From the NCBI GenBank assembly GCA_964035795.1, contig OZ038320.1, positions 29,359,855 to 29,423,854 on the forward strand: DNA of 64,000 nucleotides, given 5' to 3'. Shown one piece after another: positions 1 to 19,389 of this stretch (position 1 is the stretch's first letter; each line of letters starts with the position of its first letter). This DNA comes from Pterobdella sp. o SKG-2022. Taxonomy: Eukaryota > Annelida > Clitellata > Hirudinida > Piscicolidae. A program made the position numbers and the translations under genes. The notes below the pieces were generated by a model. It did not search any database, was not told where the DNA came from, and saw only the letters and a program-made list of their open reading frames with translations.

Positions 1-312
1 TTGTCTAAAATTAACATTTGATTGCTCAAAATATTTTATTTAAAGTTTCATCTATACATATTTTTTTGTTAATTATTACAGATTTAATTAATTCTATAAA
101 TTCATAAAATCAACTCAGCTTTCTAAGTATCATTTATATAAGTATTATTATGGTTGCTTTTGTTTCAATTAATAGACCTTTTTTTTTTTCATATAATCTT
201 GGTTAACTGTTTTGTTTATTTAGTTATACTTGCATAGGTTTTTTTTAATTGTCATATCTAAGAAAACTTACATTACATTAAATTGCATTCAAAGTTCATA
301 ATACTCAGTGGT

Positions 313-1438
313 TTAGAAACTCCTAAAGTTGATGCCGCTATAATCATACTCGTCATTGTATTTGATTGTAGTTTCATGCACCTCAGATGAAGTGGGTGAA
401 AATTAAGATGAATTCATAAAAATAAAGACCCAAAAGTAATTATTTGTTTGGCATTTAACAAATTATGAATCTTATTTTAATCAATGATCTTATTACGACT
501 TGAAAAATTTTGAATGCCTTCACTTTATAGTCTTTATTAAGTAGGAGAAACTTGGTAGTCTTAATCAGAAATTTTAAAGATCGCTCATTTAAAACCCGTT
601 GCCCAAAAAGCAGAAGCAGTTCATTAACTGCACAGAAAAAGTTTTATCATAGATAACGTTTATGTAATCAATTGATTTTATAAGTAAATATTACTTTTTG
701 CATGGCTTGTGCCGATAGCACTACTGTAAATTGATACGTTCCTGTTACCGGGGCTGTTACTCTTCCAGTTTCTACTTTGTATATTCCTCCTTCATTTGTT
801 TCCACTCGATCAAAAACCACATCTACTGATGTTGAAAAAGGTCCCAAGTTTTCAGCTAATGCCACGAAAAATGCTATTTTTCTACGGTGCTCTGGGTTGT
901 TATAACTATTTTTTGAAATTTTGTTTTTCAATGATGTTTTAAAAATAGAAAAAAATTATTATCTCGAAATATCATTTGAGAAACAAAATTGAAGATATAT
1001 TTTTTTATTAGAATAAAACTACGATATCTATAATAAGTAATCGTGAGAAAAATATTATTAGTTACCTGAACATGATACATGAAAAACATCAAAAAGCTTT
1101 GTTTTAATAAAGATTTAAAACTGATTGTATTTGTTCTACTTCACATTTTTGAAGCTCATATTTCATGATCTTTAGTTAAAAATAAAACACCTACCTAAAT
1201 GATGACGAGTCTTTGGAGGCTTTTGCATTGGAATGGTCACCAGGCCATACTCCAGATTCTTAATGCATTTAATATCAATTTCACAATAACTTAAACTCGC
1301 ATTAAAACGAGGATGATTGGCATAGTAAAATGCTTTATCCAAGTTATAATTGAAAGATCTTTTTACTAAGCCATCGCATACTACAAAATATGAAAATCCT
1401 TTTAATACTAAAAAGCAGATCAATCTGAAAAGAACCAT
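313..1438 (-). CDS. Secreted C1q-domain protein, short or incomplete (3-exon model)
   Basis: Model: exons 1438-1195, 891-695 and 381-313 (join order on the minus strand), 169 aa. Exon 1 starts MVLFRLICFLVLKG..., a hydrophobic signal peptide of about 22 residues followed by VCDG. It ends TTTAG|GTAGGT in phase 1, which fits the acceptor CCCAG|AGCACC of exon 2. Exon 2 holds the first half of a globular C1q domain: IAFFVALAENLGPFS, then VVFDRV, then VTAPVTGTYQFTV, the usual F..N..Y..(F/V)TAP..G.Y.F pattern. C1q-domain proteins are secreted trimeric ligand binders, often lectin-like immune proteins in invertebrates. Exon 3 (ending YSGINFRSF, stop) is phase-compatible but short, so about 50 residues of a normal C1q fold are missing. 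The gene is therefore truncated, or its real 3' exons lie left of the window. Exons 1-2 are well supported, exon 3 is weak. Confidence 0.6.
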
Positions 1439-1945
1439 TGTTATATTGCTGCTTTGAGCAGAATAAAAACGTCTGACCACTGAAGCCTTTTTAATATAGC
1501 AAAATAATTGAATCCAGTCACGAATTCTTATAAGCTTAATGGGCACTGTTCCAGCGAAACTATTATGCCTCTCTTGGGATTCGGAACTCAAAAAGATTCA
1601 TTTTATTTTATCGTATGTTATTCTTGTTGTATGAACTTGTATTCATTTTATGAGAAAAGTTTTTATTGAATTCTAAAGAGGTATCAATAGACTAAAATCT
1701 TTGAAAACTATAAATGATACATAAGCACTGAATACACGTTTATATAGACTACTTCAAACCTCATATACGACTTCAAAACACCTACTTAACAAAATTTTTT
1801 AAATTAAAGAATATTTTTCACATGTATTTATATAGCCAAAAACCAAATTTATGAATCTATAAATGTTATTAAGCCATCATAAACAATACAAAATTTGTTA
1901 CAGAGCTATGGTAAGGCGTGCGGGCATGGATACAAACGATTTTAT
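1439..1945. other. Spacer between C1q gene and raftlin 3' end
   Basis: AT-rich spacer of about 500 bases between the putative start codon of the C1q gene and the stop codon of the raftlin gene, both on the minus strand. It must contain the C1q promoter and 5' UTR. No motif could be recognised with confidence. Confidence 0.5.
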
Positions 1946-1946
1946 T
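1941..1946 (-). terminator. Possible poly(A) signal overlapping the raftlin stop codon
   Basis: On the minus strand the hexamer AATAAA begins at the last base of the raftlin stop codon (TAA ATAAAA). If used, the 3' UTR would be only a few tens of bases. In DNA this AT-rich the hexamer also occurs by chance, so use is not proven. Confidence 0.3.
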
Positions 1947-4900
1947 TATCTACAAGTTTTCAATCCATTATAAGAAAGGTGCAAAAAATCATGTTTAGTC
2001 AATCCAAAGTTTTTGTTTTGAAATTCAAGAGCACAATTGCTCAAAGTGTTGTTGAGATATTCCATATTATGTATCAGATCATTGTGGTGGTAAGTAGATT
2101 TTTTCGATTTCATGTTTTTTTTAATATCAATTTCATGTTCATTACTATTGAATTTTTTTAAAACCAGTTCAGCATCAGAATGGGAAGGGTCACATTGAGA
2201 TGATTGGGAGTTTAAAGAAGATCTGAACGACATGTAACCAGAAGAATGGTTGGCACTGCCCCTCATAAAACCACTATCCATCCCTGTCTTTTCACTGCTC
2301 ATACTTCCATACTTGCCATCTAGCTTGCGTTCCATATAATCACCGTCAGGTCTTGCTCGTACCTTCACTTCATACCGAGAATATTTCTCTATTGAATTTT
2401 TGATTAAGGGCCTTTGGAAAATGAAAAGAACTTTCATGGTATATGTTGAAACACTGGTTTGAATAAGAAGGGGTGTTTGAATGATTGAGGCTAACTCCCA
2501 GCCGGATAATCCCATGCCAGCTATCACTGGCCTCCAATCTTTGCAAGCTTTCTCCTTATTGCCCTTCACCTACAACACGTTTTTTTTTTAAATAAACTTA
2601 ATTACACGTTTTTAGAACCATAAAAATACTTCAAAATGTCAAATAAACTAAAAAAAATGGTTAACAACTCGAGTTAGATACTAAACTTTTAAAAAAAATT
2701 CATAAAATAAAACTGAAACAAGCATAAACTCAAGTAAGAAAAACCTTGATTTTATGTACATATTCCATTATCACCCCTTCATAAACAGGTCTGTCATCTT
2801 TCAGTCTGTCTGTCTCTTTTTCGAAAATCCATATAGTTTCTACGTCCCTTGTTGTCGCTTTTGTTTGATAAGCTGAAATTTTAAAAGCTTATCTTATACC
2901 AAATTTTCACAAAATCCTCATCATTATCTTAATTCAGAGAACATTTCTTGTTGATTGATGAAGGTTTTACAATACAAAGATTTTAACAAATTAAATTATC
3001 TGTGTTGAGACTTTATAAATTTTAATTTTAACAAGTATGATATTTTGAAAAGCAATTTCAGTCAACCTTCAGCTATGGACGTTATATCAAAGCAGATATC
3101 AACTAATTTCCAGCCACTGTTTAAAAATACTTTTAGCTGGCCTGCGAAATCAGCTTCACATATTACCTAAACGAGCATTTTAAAAAATATTTAGAAAAAA
3201 AAGTTTAATTTGTAACCATGTATTCAGAAGTTTCATCAACACAACCTGATGATGAAACTCAAAAGTACTATTTATTTTTTAATGAAGGTTAGAAAATCGA
3301 AGCGTTTTTTCTCAAGATCACACAAGTTTTTGAATGTTACATAAATAACAAGTGATAAGTTGATGAAATCTTGCTATTAACTACGGTTTGGAATATCGGA
3401 AATATGTTATATAAAACATAGCAACTCAAAGTTTCCACATTTTTCAGAATAAATAAATGCCTACAACATATCTTGACGAAAACTGCTGATAAAGCAACAC
3501 TTTACAGGATTAATTATGCATAATTAATAAAAATATAACACAACTGTACATATCTCAAACACATGGTAACTTGTAGCTAGCCTCAATACATACTTGTTGG
3601 ACGTTGTGTGTGAGGTCTGGAATGACTTTGTAGATGACGGGGACAGTGACAACATGGTATGACCACCTGGGTCTATTTGAGGTTCCATTCTGGGTCACTG
3701 GCACGTTGAAAAACATCTCGACCCCTAAAACTATAGGAATATAAGGTAATGGGTAGGGGGGTTCAAATTTAAAATTTTTGTTTGGTTTGTTCACTTCAAT
3801 TTAAAAGTTTTTAATACGTTAGTTTTAATGAAATATAAATGAAATTATACAATTATCTAAAAATTTAAAACAACTATTGAATAGTTCTGTTAATGATTGG
3901 CTTAAGAAATATTGATACTATAACTTTATCACTGGTTAATTACTAGCCTCAAGTGAAATAAGAGAAACACAAAATGAATAAGAAATTTGTATGTTACGGG
4001 GTAATTTTGTTTTTTTCTAATTTTTCAAATAGATCTCTAGAACTATGTCTTGTCACAAACTTCCATATTGCGTGTTGGAAGAGAAAGATCTTTTGCATCC
4101 TACTGACTCCACGCTCACTAAACGACTGCCTTTCCTTGTCAACTTCTCTATCTGTTGTGAAACAAAAACATATTTAATAAAATGATGTAGTCTGGAAATA
4201 TATCAAAAAAACTAAATTTTTATCATTATTGCAACTAAAAGTACAATATTTACGATACTGAACATTTTATGGGCACAGTTTCTTGATGGTATCTAGTTAA
4301 CGTTGGAGAGTCTTGTTTTGCCAGCTTAAAACTCGGTCTCTTACTCTAACAAGAGTATACTCACAGATTTTTTCAAAGAGATTGTAGAAGTGGAACTGTT
4401 TTTCATAATAGATTGGTATTATTAAAGAAGTTAAACTTCAAACACATTTCGGCAACCTGATCTTTTTGATGCTATCTTTATGACTCATTATGAAACAACA
4501 AAAACAATTTATACACTTATATCAAATTCTCAAGGTATTTTCTGAGCTCAATAACAATTATAAACGTTTTGAGATGGAAATTATCAAATGTTGATGAAGT
4601 CCAAAGTAACAAAAATAATTAAGAAAGATCTATAAGAAGGAAAATGACTAATACAATAATAACTAATATTGCCACTATAAGATAGGATATAACTAAAAAC
4701 CTTGGCCATAATGTTGTTTTTCTTTGAAACTTGATCAAAAGGCAGAGTTTTAGTGGATAGAATATGTTTAACTACTTTAATTTTCCACTGTTCTCCACCC
4801 CCCACCACTACATTACACGGGCTTCTGGGTGGCATGAGTTATTCAAATCATTCCAAACATTTTAAGTCGGCTGATTGTTTTTCGTAAATGATATTTTAGA

Positions 4901-5716
4901 ATTTTAGAGAAGGTCAAATGCTTTTTATTTCAACGTAGGAAGTTTAAAGTTAGGAACAATTCATAATATCAATATCAATCAATTCGTTATATTGGCATTC
5001 TAATCACATTTTATCAATAACCATTTAGGTTTCATTATTTTCCGACTATTGGAACTAAACGGAAACCTACAAAAAACTTAAAGTTTATATATATAATTAA
5101 TATCAACAGACATTACATTATTTTTCGACCCACAAAACCAATTTGAATCTACACACCACCTTCCTACCTACTTGCAAGAAGGCCTGGATAGAATGGCTTG
5201 GTAGGGTTGTGGGGTGCTCCACTCCAGTGATGTAGTCATCTTGAGAGTTGGAACTCTCACGAGTTTGTTGAGCAGAAGTCCGTCATTGTAACAGTCTGCC
5301 AAGTCCTGCAGTCGGGTCTCTAGGTCTGTTGTTACGGCGTTTGGTCCTAGGTTTAGTTCGTTCTCTGTGGGTAGTTATCAGTTTAAAAAACTAATTCTTC
5401 ACCAATTTAAACATTATTAGTATATATGATAACTAATTTTTTTAGATAATGAGATGAAATCAAATCATACTATCAACAAGGGAGAAATGGACTTACGAAT
5501 AACTTTGAAATTGGCCACAAGGTCGATGAAGCAGTAGAGCAAATCAGGGCCTTGATACGGAATGTTGTCAAGAGGAAGAGGGGAGTGCTCGCCTGGAGGA
5601 CCGTTCCAAAATTTTGGATCATCACCTTCCTCTTCTTCCTCCATACCACGATCTTCCCAAGGAGAACAACCTGTTCCCATGCTTTGTAGGATTTTGCTTG
5701 AGGTACTCGCGCCCAT
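1946..5716 (-). CDS. RFTN: Raftlin family lipid-raft scaffold protein
   Basis: Complete 8-exon model on the minus strand, 538 aa: 5716-5497, 5364-5172, 4824-4701, 4151-4061, 3730-3594, 3166-3067, 2872-2745, 2569-1946. All junctions are GT..AG and keep frame. The start MGASTSSK is an N-myristoylation signal, as expected for raftlins, which sit on the inner leaflet of plasma-membrane rafts and affect receptor signalling and endocytosis. Raftlin hallmarks: AVTTDLETRLQDLADCY (exon 2), GVEMFFNVPV then YHVVTVPV (exon 5), LKVFLNSGWKLVDICFDI (exon 6), YEGVIMEY (exon 7) and GWELASIIQTP..VSTYTMKVLFIFQRP (exon 8). That last block matches the conserved GWQL..PTP..STKQIVFLQRP region of vertebrate raftlin. 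Length is close to vertebrate raftlin-1 (about 580) and raftlin-2 (about 500). The 150-residue Ser/Asn-rich tail is not conserved. The least certain border is the donor of exon 4 (GGAA|GTTTGT). Confidence 0.85.
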
Positions 5717-8700
5717 GCAATCACCAGGGCTGCGACGTTTTGGATGCGAGATTATTGAACAGTTTTATGTAATAATGGTTCTATTTGGTTGATTTCATGT
5801 TTGTTGGTACCATAATTATTTTGAGCGAAGAAAGCTTATTATATTTAATTTTTCCATATTTAATAACTTTTTATCGAATATTCAAATAAAAAGTTCAATA
5901 AAAAAAATATTTCAATTAGCGAAAGAGTGCAAAAACAAATGGGCCTTACAACGTAAAGCAAGCATAAGCCCCTCATTCGCTTGTTTAATTAACTTCACTT
6001 ACGTACAAGGTTCCAGTTGTAATGCTTGAACTAAATGGTTTTTTATGTCTTAACACATAAAAAATTTTAAAGAAACTTTTAGGGCCTAAACAAAAGCTTA
6101 GCTTGGAAATTACATAAGTTGTTTCTATTTTATGAGGATATACCGAAAGCTTAAAACAAACTTTCGGTGTTCAGCTTTTAAAAATTCAACTGCTAACATA
6201 AAAAAACGAGAAAATTTCAATAAGATTTAGATAATATAAAAAATAATCAAGAAAAAATTATAATTAATGTTAAAATGTTCATGTGTTAAATAAATCAAAT
6301 ATTTACTGTGGGATTGTGCTCTCAGGCAAAAAAAACATCAAAAAAAATTATAATTTACTTTTACCCCATCCACTCAAAACTTTTCAATGAAAATTAAAAC
6401 AAGTTTCCATTACTTTATCATTCTCCACTGATTCTTATACCTCTATTTTGAGGTTGTATGCTACAAATCTACTTTAATATGAGTATCATTATTAATACTG
6501 AAGCTTGATGGTTAGTATAAAGTATAACAATGTCAGATAACAATGATATCTTGATAAACAATTAAAATTCTGATGGAGTTTTCATATAGAGATAAAAAAC
6601 CTAATTGCTTCATGTTTTTCTCTGTTTATTCACAAGTGATTTCACAGTGAAAATGGTTATAGATTAAGATTTTTTGAAAAATTTTCAAAAATAAACAATT
6701 TTAATGGAATTTTTAATATGAGAAAAAATTTCTGGAAAGAAATCATTCATTTAATAAAGAATTAGGCCAACGTCGAGCCTTCATTTAATATATGTAAACA
6801 TTCTTCAATGAAAAAAAAACTTCAATTATATAATAGAGCTACTGCAATGTTACTTTATCATATCAAAATTAACCCTTAATTAAAATTGTTCTATATTTGC
6901 TCAATTAAATTATAATTACTCAATTAATACTGGCGATAAAGCTAAAATAAGGTTTACCGTTAATTAAAATAGCTTTTTATGAACAGTTATAACTCCGAGT
7001 TATTAAGGTTAGAATTTATTTTGCAATTAATTAATATTTTTTGGAATTCTTTAAAGTTTTTCTGCACTTGCATCAATGACTTGGACAAAACTTGATTTGA
7101 GTTATAGTTAAACAAAATTTATAGCCTAAAACAAATGAATAAAAGAGGTTAGAGAATAAAACACATGAATGTAAGTGTTTTTGCAAGCAAAACTTTATAA
7201 AAATATGGAATTTAAAAAATAATTAATCGTTTTGAACAAAATTAACCAGAAATAAACTCTTAACTAATTTTTTGTGAAGTATAACCAGAAATATATCAAG
7301 TGTTTATCAAAATAGCCATAAATAAAATCAGTTCAAACATCTGTTTGTTTAGTAGTTCACTTTCAAATAAATTTTCATCTTTGACAAAGATCCTGAAATT
7401 TAAAGCTTTTTATTCAGAGTAATTTATTGCCTTTTTCTTGGTTGGTGCTTAACAAATAGAGATTATAACATCTATCTAGTGTAGCAATCTGATTCATTTT
7501 ACTTTTGAATCGTAATTCACAGAGCCATCATCTCAAACGCACAAGTGCACATAAATTAAAAAAATTTATTTATTGTAGACTCAAAATAATTGACCCAAAA
7601 AACAGCATTATTTGAACACCTATCAAGAAGGTTTAGTAAAATACCAAAATTTAATGCGTTATTGAAACCAAAAAGAATTTTTGGTAAATATTTAAGAAGT
7701 TGTGGAATGTTATTCAGAAGCGTATTATTTGGTTGATGCAAAATCCAGCGTCTTGCATCTCGTATGAAATATAGCCTCGGTGAAACGAAAGGAAACTTTA
7801 GCGTCATATATAAGAAGGCTCACTTTTGAAAGTTGAGTGATCAGGTCAAAGAAAGATAACTTATTACCTTAATTACTGCTAATGTATGCAATTTATCTCA
7901 TGAATGTAGTTATATATTATATCAATATCAAGTTAGGTCCAACTTCTCCATAGCTAATGGTAATCATGCAAACAGCTTGAGACTTTGAGGTGCGAGAGTT
8001 TTCAGATGCCTAAACTAAGACCTCGAAGAAAATATTTGAAAATATTCATTTCACATTAAGTGATGAAATAAATATAAAAATCATCTTTGAACTTTTGGCA
8101 CTACCGTTAAAATTAATTTGAAAACATCGTCGAATATTGTTTTAATAAAAATTAACAATTTTGTTCATATTTTTATATAAAAAATATAAGAAAAAATCGC
8201 TTCGACTTTGAAATGTCTAATTTAACTAGGCGCAAAACAAAATGATGTTTTTTGGTATAAAAGAAGCTACCTTATGTAAAATAAACATTCAACTTCGTAT
8301 GCAAGCTATGCTTACAAATCTTCAACTTTTTATTTTGTGTTTTTTTTGTTAGTGCTAAAAAGACGCCACATTATTTTTGCAATGTTTATTTCCAAGACAT
8401 CTGAATTATCTTCAACTTGTTTTCACTATATTTCATCCTTCCACATGTACTTAGTGTTTCATCTTCTTTATTTCATAATGAGAAAAATCTTGAATTAATG
8501 ATCAAATGGGATTGTATTGATATTTATTTGATGGAATGATGCGGAATTTCAAAATACCGCTTTGAAGAAATAGTGGAAAATTTTCAAATACCAATTAATA
8601 TCGTTTTAATTGCTTGAAACTGTTTATAACTTACAGAAATTCTTGGCATTTGAATTTCATTTACACACATTCAAAAAAAAAATTTCAAAAATTTGAAATT

Positions 8701-9229
8701 ATTAACACTATTTCTTAAAAAAATATTTACCTTGGAGGTAATTTTTTGATGTATTTTATATTCCTAAGTCGAAAAATGTCTTATCATTTGCAGAGGTAGA
8801 ATCAAGGGTCCAAAGGCATTTCTTTCAATCAGCTTTAAAAAATCGATTAAACTATTGAAAATTATATTATTAAAGCTTTTTAAAGCGGGATTTTGAGTCG
8901 TTGCAAAAAAACTTGGCCAAGTAGTGTGCTAAAAATCGATGGAAAACTTCCATGAGCAAATGTAATTAAGCGAATCATAACTTCTTCAACTCCTCAACAT
9001 CATGTCGAACGTAAACCGATCAATCATCCTTCTATACACTCATCTTAAGAGGCAACTTGTAAACGATTATATAGTTGTAAACTTAATGTTTTATCAATAG
9101 AAAAACGAAATTTTTTTCAAGCTTAATACACTTTTTTTGCTACACAACAAAGTTTGTAAACTTCGAAAGTAATCTCGAGCGTTCTACGAATTCCAACATC
9201 CATTGAGCGGTGGGTAATAAGTTTATTAT

Positions 9230-9263
<34 letters not shown>

Positions 9264-11011
9264 AAAATATTCACAACACTATTGCCGAGATAAGCAAAAA
9301 CAAATTTTATTTGAAACTAATTTCAAAAACTAGTTTATAATTATTTAAAGAACAAAACATCGAAAAGTTTTGAAATTTTTACCATTAAATTTTCTACACA
9401 ACAAAACACAGAGAAAAAATACTTGGAAATACCATGGGAAAAGCAGAGTAGGTGCATGATCAAAATAATAATTGCTTAAATCAAAAGGCACAATATAGAG
9501 GGGCTTATCGAAAAATTCCTAAGTGGAGCTTGGTATTTGATACATACTTTAATAAGCATTTTTCTTATATTTATGCTTTCTCTAATCTATGAACAGCATA
9601 CCTTTGTCTTGAATGACAAAGATTTTTAATGAAGATGAAAAAAAATATTGTGAATAATGATTATTAACCTCCAATTGGGGTTTTCTTTTGATTATGATAA
9701 GCTCAAAATTTTACTGCATCACAAAACGCTACTGTATAACACACGAAATACAATTTTCACATAAAAAAAAAGTTATGAAATCAAAAGAAAAACATAAAAA
9801 TATAAATAATGAGTGTAATATTAGTAAAAATCTCGAAAGAAGAAAAACGTAGTAGAAAGAAAATACAGCAGACTTGTGATGGTCTCAAATTGGAACAACA
9901 ACATCCTCACGGGTAACTTTTTCGTTTGAGCCGCTTTTACCATGTAAATTTCCATTTTAGTAATATTTGTTAGTTATAATGATCATAAAGCTTGAAATTT
10001 TTATAGCTGAGCGTTATAATTGTGGTATTTTTGCTTTGTAATTGATAATAATGATGTTTTGCGGCGAATATCATTCATACTTGAAATAACTGTAACTTAA
10101 TAAACTCATTTTATTAGTATAAATACTGCATGCGATGGCAGTTGTATGCGATTCGAGGTGAAAGATTTTAGATTTAATTTATCAGATTTTTAGCCGTTTT
10201 AAAAATATAAAAAGTCGATAAATGTAAGATCTTTTTTTTGAAATTTTTTGAAAATTTTGAAAAATTCTTTTTGAATCGTACGGTTAATTCTTTAAAATTA
10301 AAGATTGAAAACTTTATTAATTTAAAATAGGGGAAACAAATATTGGAAGAAGTTCTCTATAGTTTGAGCAAACAAACATGCTAATATTTTGACAAGAAAT
10401 ATCTATATTTTATTTATAAATATGAATCTAATTCATTTAATATATATAATTTTATTTTATCTAATAAATATAAATAATTTTTGTTTACTAAATATAAACG
10501 AATTTCATTCAATAAATCAGAATTATTAAAGTTGAAATTGGAAAAATTCATGGAAACTTATATTAACTAATCAGGTAGAATTCAAATAGAAAACACGTTC
10601 GAAACAGATGAGATTCAGGATTCTTCAATAAGTTTAAACACATTTCAAAAATTTTTAATGGAACTTCAAAACTAAAAAGACAAGACTAGCTTAGGAAAAT
10701 ACTGTACGAACGTTTGATCGCTTAAAATAACAGAAATTTTTGGGGAATATAAGCCTTTAAGCGTTTTGAAGCTTCGTCAGAACCTTTGAAAGCTCGCAAT
10801 GTAGATAGTCAAAAGAAAAATCAATCTTAAAAAAAATAAAGTCTAAATGGAAGTTTATCTATATCATTTCAAACGGTAAAATGCTAACAAGAACAAAAAT
10901 GAAACGCTGAGATATCGAGTAGACACAAATTAATTTACAATCTTAAGAATCAAATATACATACTGCCATTAGTTCCAAAAATAAATTCGATTGAAACAAA
11001 TTTGAAGACAT
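5717..11011. other. 5.3 kb intergenic region, PKC 3' end to raftlin 5' end
   Basis: No coding segment found on either strand. Open frames here are short, AT-driven and lack domain signatures. It should hold the raftlin promoter near 5.7-6.5 kb and the PKC 3' UTR below 11012. The only distinct structure is a dinucleotide microsatellite at 9233-9261. Confidence 0.5.
9233..9261. repeat. (AT)n microsatellite
   Basis: About fourteen uninterrupted AT dinucleotides inside the raftlin-PKC intergenic region. Self-complementary and probably length-polymorphic. Confidence 0.9.
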
Positions 11012-17053
<6,042 letters not shown>

Positions 17054-18519
17054 TTTTAAATTTTGAATCAAAAGAATTTTTAAACAGTTTTAATTTTTAT
17101 AGAACTTTATTTAATTTCAGCTTTCCTTAAATTTGTTTCAAAAATAACTCCAATTTTGCAAGTTTGGGAAACTCAAAATAATTGTAAGTTTAAAGCTCAG
17201 ACCACAGGATACATACTACTTAGATGCATTATCGCAAGCAAACACCATCTCTTCATTCAACTATAACAAGTAGATGTTTTAACGTGCTAGCATTCAGGTT
17301 GTTTATAAGTTCAAAAACTTATAGTTATGGCGAATGAAGGGGTTTTCTAGTTTCAGAGAAACTCTTAAAACCCCCTATTAATTTTATTTACTCAATTGCA
17401 CTTGCGTTTTTAGATACGAAATTCACTTGGCCTTATTTTCTACCACACATTTCTACGTCCTTTCAAAAATATATTAGGAAACTCATATGTTGATGAATGT
17501 ATTTTGAATCGTTTAAAAAATATTGAATTTTTAAAATAATTTCTATGATCGTATCGTATTGAAAACTACAATCTTTATATGATTTAGCATACACTTGATT
17601 GCATCCAAATGACTATTGAAAAACGCTGATCTGATTGCTCATAAAGCATTATCACGTTTCAATAGCTATTAGTATTTCAAAAAAGGTCAAGTATTTTTAA
17701 TTAAAACATATTTCAAAAAAGAAATGTTGAACATTCAAATTAAAGACAATTTAAAATAAATAATTTCAAAAACATTTGAAAATAATTTTTAAGGACACGA
17801 GTAAACAAAAATAATGAACTATAAGTGGTATCCAGGTTAAAAAACCGTGGCCAAACATTTAAATAAGTTCGTCTTGATTCCATGATCCTAATGATGCTAA
17901 AGTTTAAACTCAGAGCAAACTCCAACAATACTAATGCTGTCTAAAAAGTCAGTACGAAAAATTGAATTTATGAGCTTAGTTTGTTAAGGGTATCTTCAAA
18001 TTTTCGTGCTATTTAAATATTTGGGTAAATTCAGAAAACACTTCAAACTCAAACCACATTAAATTTAGTATGTTTTAAATCCAATAACAATCCAGGCACC
18101 ATTAGTTAAATCGAATAAAAAGGTTTAGAAGCATTTCCAAAGTTTCCATTAAATTAAATCAAATATCAATTAAACAAAAAGTAAATCTCAATAGTTATTT
18201 CACAATGTTTACAACGCCTTAATGCGAACCACATTTCTAACGCTACCGAATATAAAAAAGTTATTGTAAAAAAAACTCGAAAAGGATTTAAAAAAGATTT
18301 CAAAGAAAAATACAACATAGTACTTCATTTATAGTTATAACTTTACCTCAACATGAAATCATGCTAACATATAAACTAACTCGATTGTGTTGTAGAAATT
18401 ATCAAATAGAAAGACACTAGAAAAGATATCGACCTATTAAGATTATTTCGGAGAAGATGTTTGTTAAAGCTTTGATAAAAAACCACTAATATTTTAAAAT
18501 ACTTAAAACTATTAAATCG
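17054..18519. other. Intergenic region, bHLH 3' end to PKC 5' end
   Basis: About 1.5 kb without a supportable coding segment. Upstream of the PKC start codon at 17053 it must carry the 5' UTR and promoter, unless further 5' exons exist. An open frame at 17740-17928 on the minus strand is hydrophobic and AT-driven and was not accepted. Confidence 0.5.
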
Positions 18520-19368
18520 TCAAGCCCGGTTTGGTATTACTTCTGGCCTCTGGGAAGATTCCAGAAAAAGATCTTCTTCCAAGTTTCCATTTCCACTACA
18601 AAAACTTTCTTGGATGTTCCTCAAAGGAATATGCTTAAACTCATACATAAAATCTACACAAGATGTTGGTGACGAGGAAGATGACGAGGGAGAGGCCAGA
18701 AATTGTGAAGAATTGGATAAAAAATTGTCATCAAAAGTCAACTTTCGGAATGGACTTTTTGAGTTAAAAACGGTTATTTCTACATTGGAATCTTTTTTAT
18801 CAAAAACATGCTCGTTGACTATTTCTTTGGTGTTTTTTAGAGGTTCGATGTCTACAGATTCAGCACTATCGTCTGAGTACAGTGAGGATAGTTGAGAAGA
18901 AGAGTCTTGATGCTTTGAAGTTGAGGGAGACGTGCTTTCGTCTGAATTTTTAAACTGATCTTGTTTTCTTCTAGACCTAGTCATCACTTTTCTAGGCTTA
19001 TTTACTAGTGAAACATCGTCCTTGAAGTAATCACTAAACTTAAGATTTGTCTGTCTGAATGAAATTGAATCTTTTTCGCTGATAATGTAGGGACTTTGTT
19101 CTCCCCTAGTTTCGCATATGACGTTTGTTAAAGATTTAATATAGTTTTTTGCTAATTTTAGAGTTTCAATTTTAGAAAGCTTTCTTCCCATTTTAACATG
19201 TGGGATAACTTCCCTTAATTCTTGAAAGGCTTCGTTGAGGGAATGCATTCTTAATCTTTCTCTTTCATTGCTCTCCATTCGCCTCACAGCCTTCTCTTTC
19301 GAAACGCTCCAAGTCTTTTCATTGCTTGCAGTAGACTTGAAAGATAACTTTGGAATTTTGTTTTTCAT
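18520..19368 (-). CDS. dimm/BHLHA15-like: Dimmed/Mist1-like bHLH transcription factor
   Basis: Single coding exon, 282 aa, starting [10 protein letters not shown] (19368). Residues 30-86 form a bHLH domain: basic part [13 protein letters not shown], helix 1 [17 protein letters not shown], loop, helix 2 [23 protein letters not shown] and the HSLN..REVIPHV..LSKIETL string match Drosophila Dimmed and vertebrate Mist1 (BHLHA15). HSLN is the Dimmed form. The family binds E-boxes as homodimers and drives the secretory programme of peptidergic neuroendocrine cells (Dimmed) or exocrine cells (Mist1). The remaining 195 residues are Ser-rich and acidic with no known domain, as usual outside the bHLH. 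A splice acceptor (CCTTTTACAG|GTGAGC, minus strand) 20 bases before the ATG points to at least one upstream non-coding exon, not located. Confidence 0.9.
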   Translation of the reverse strand: MKNKIPKLSFKSTASNEKTWSVSKEKAVRRMESNERERLRMHSLNEAFQELREVIPHVKMGRKLSKIETLKLAKNYIKSLTNVICETRGEQSPYIISEKDSISFRQTNLKFSDYFKDDVSLVNKPRKVMTRSRRKQDQFKNSDESTSPSTSKHQDSSSQLSSLYSDDSAESVDIEPLKNTKEIVNEHVFDKKDSNVEITVFNSKSPFRKLTFDDNFLSNSSQFLASPSSSSSSPTSCVDFMYEFKHIPLRNIQESFCSGNGNLEEDLFLESSQRPEVIPNRA

Positions 19369-19377
19369 TGTCACTTT

Positions 19378-19389
19378 TGCTCACCTGTA
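19378..19389 (-). other. Probable splice acceptor in the 5' UTR of the bHLH gene
   Basis: Minus-strand sequence CCTTTTACAG followed by GTGAGC lies just before the ATG. It has a pyrimidine tract and CAG, so a non-coding first exon probably lies above 19400. No in-frame ATG occurs between the acceptor and the chosen start. Confidence 0.5.

Noticed and set aside
1895..2161. 88-codon plus-strand frame
   Set aside because: Antisense to the last raftlin exon.
18614..18895. 93-codon plus-strand acidic frame
   Set aside because: Antisense of the Ser/Asp-rich tail of the bHLH gene.
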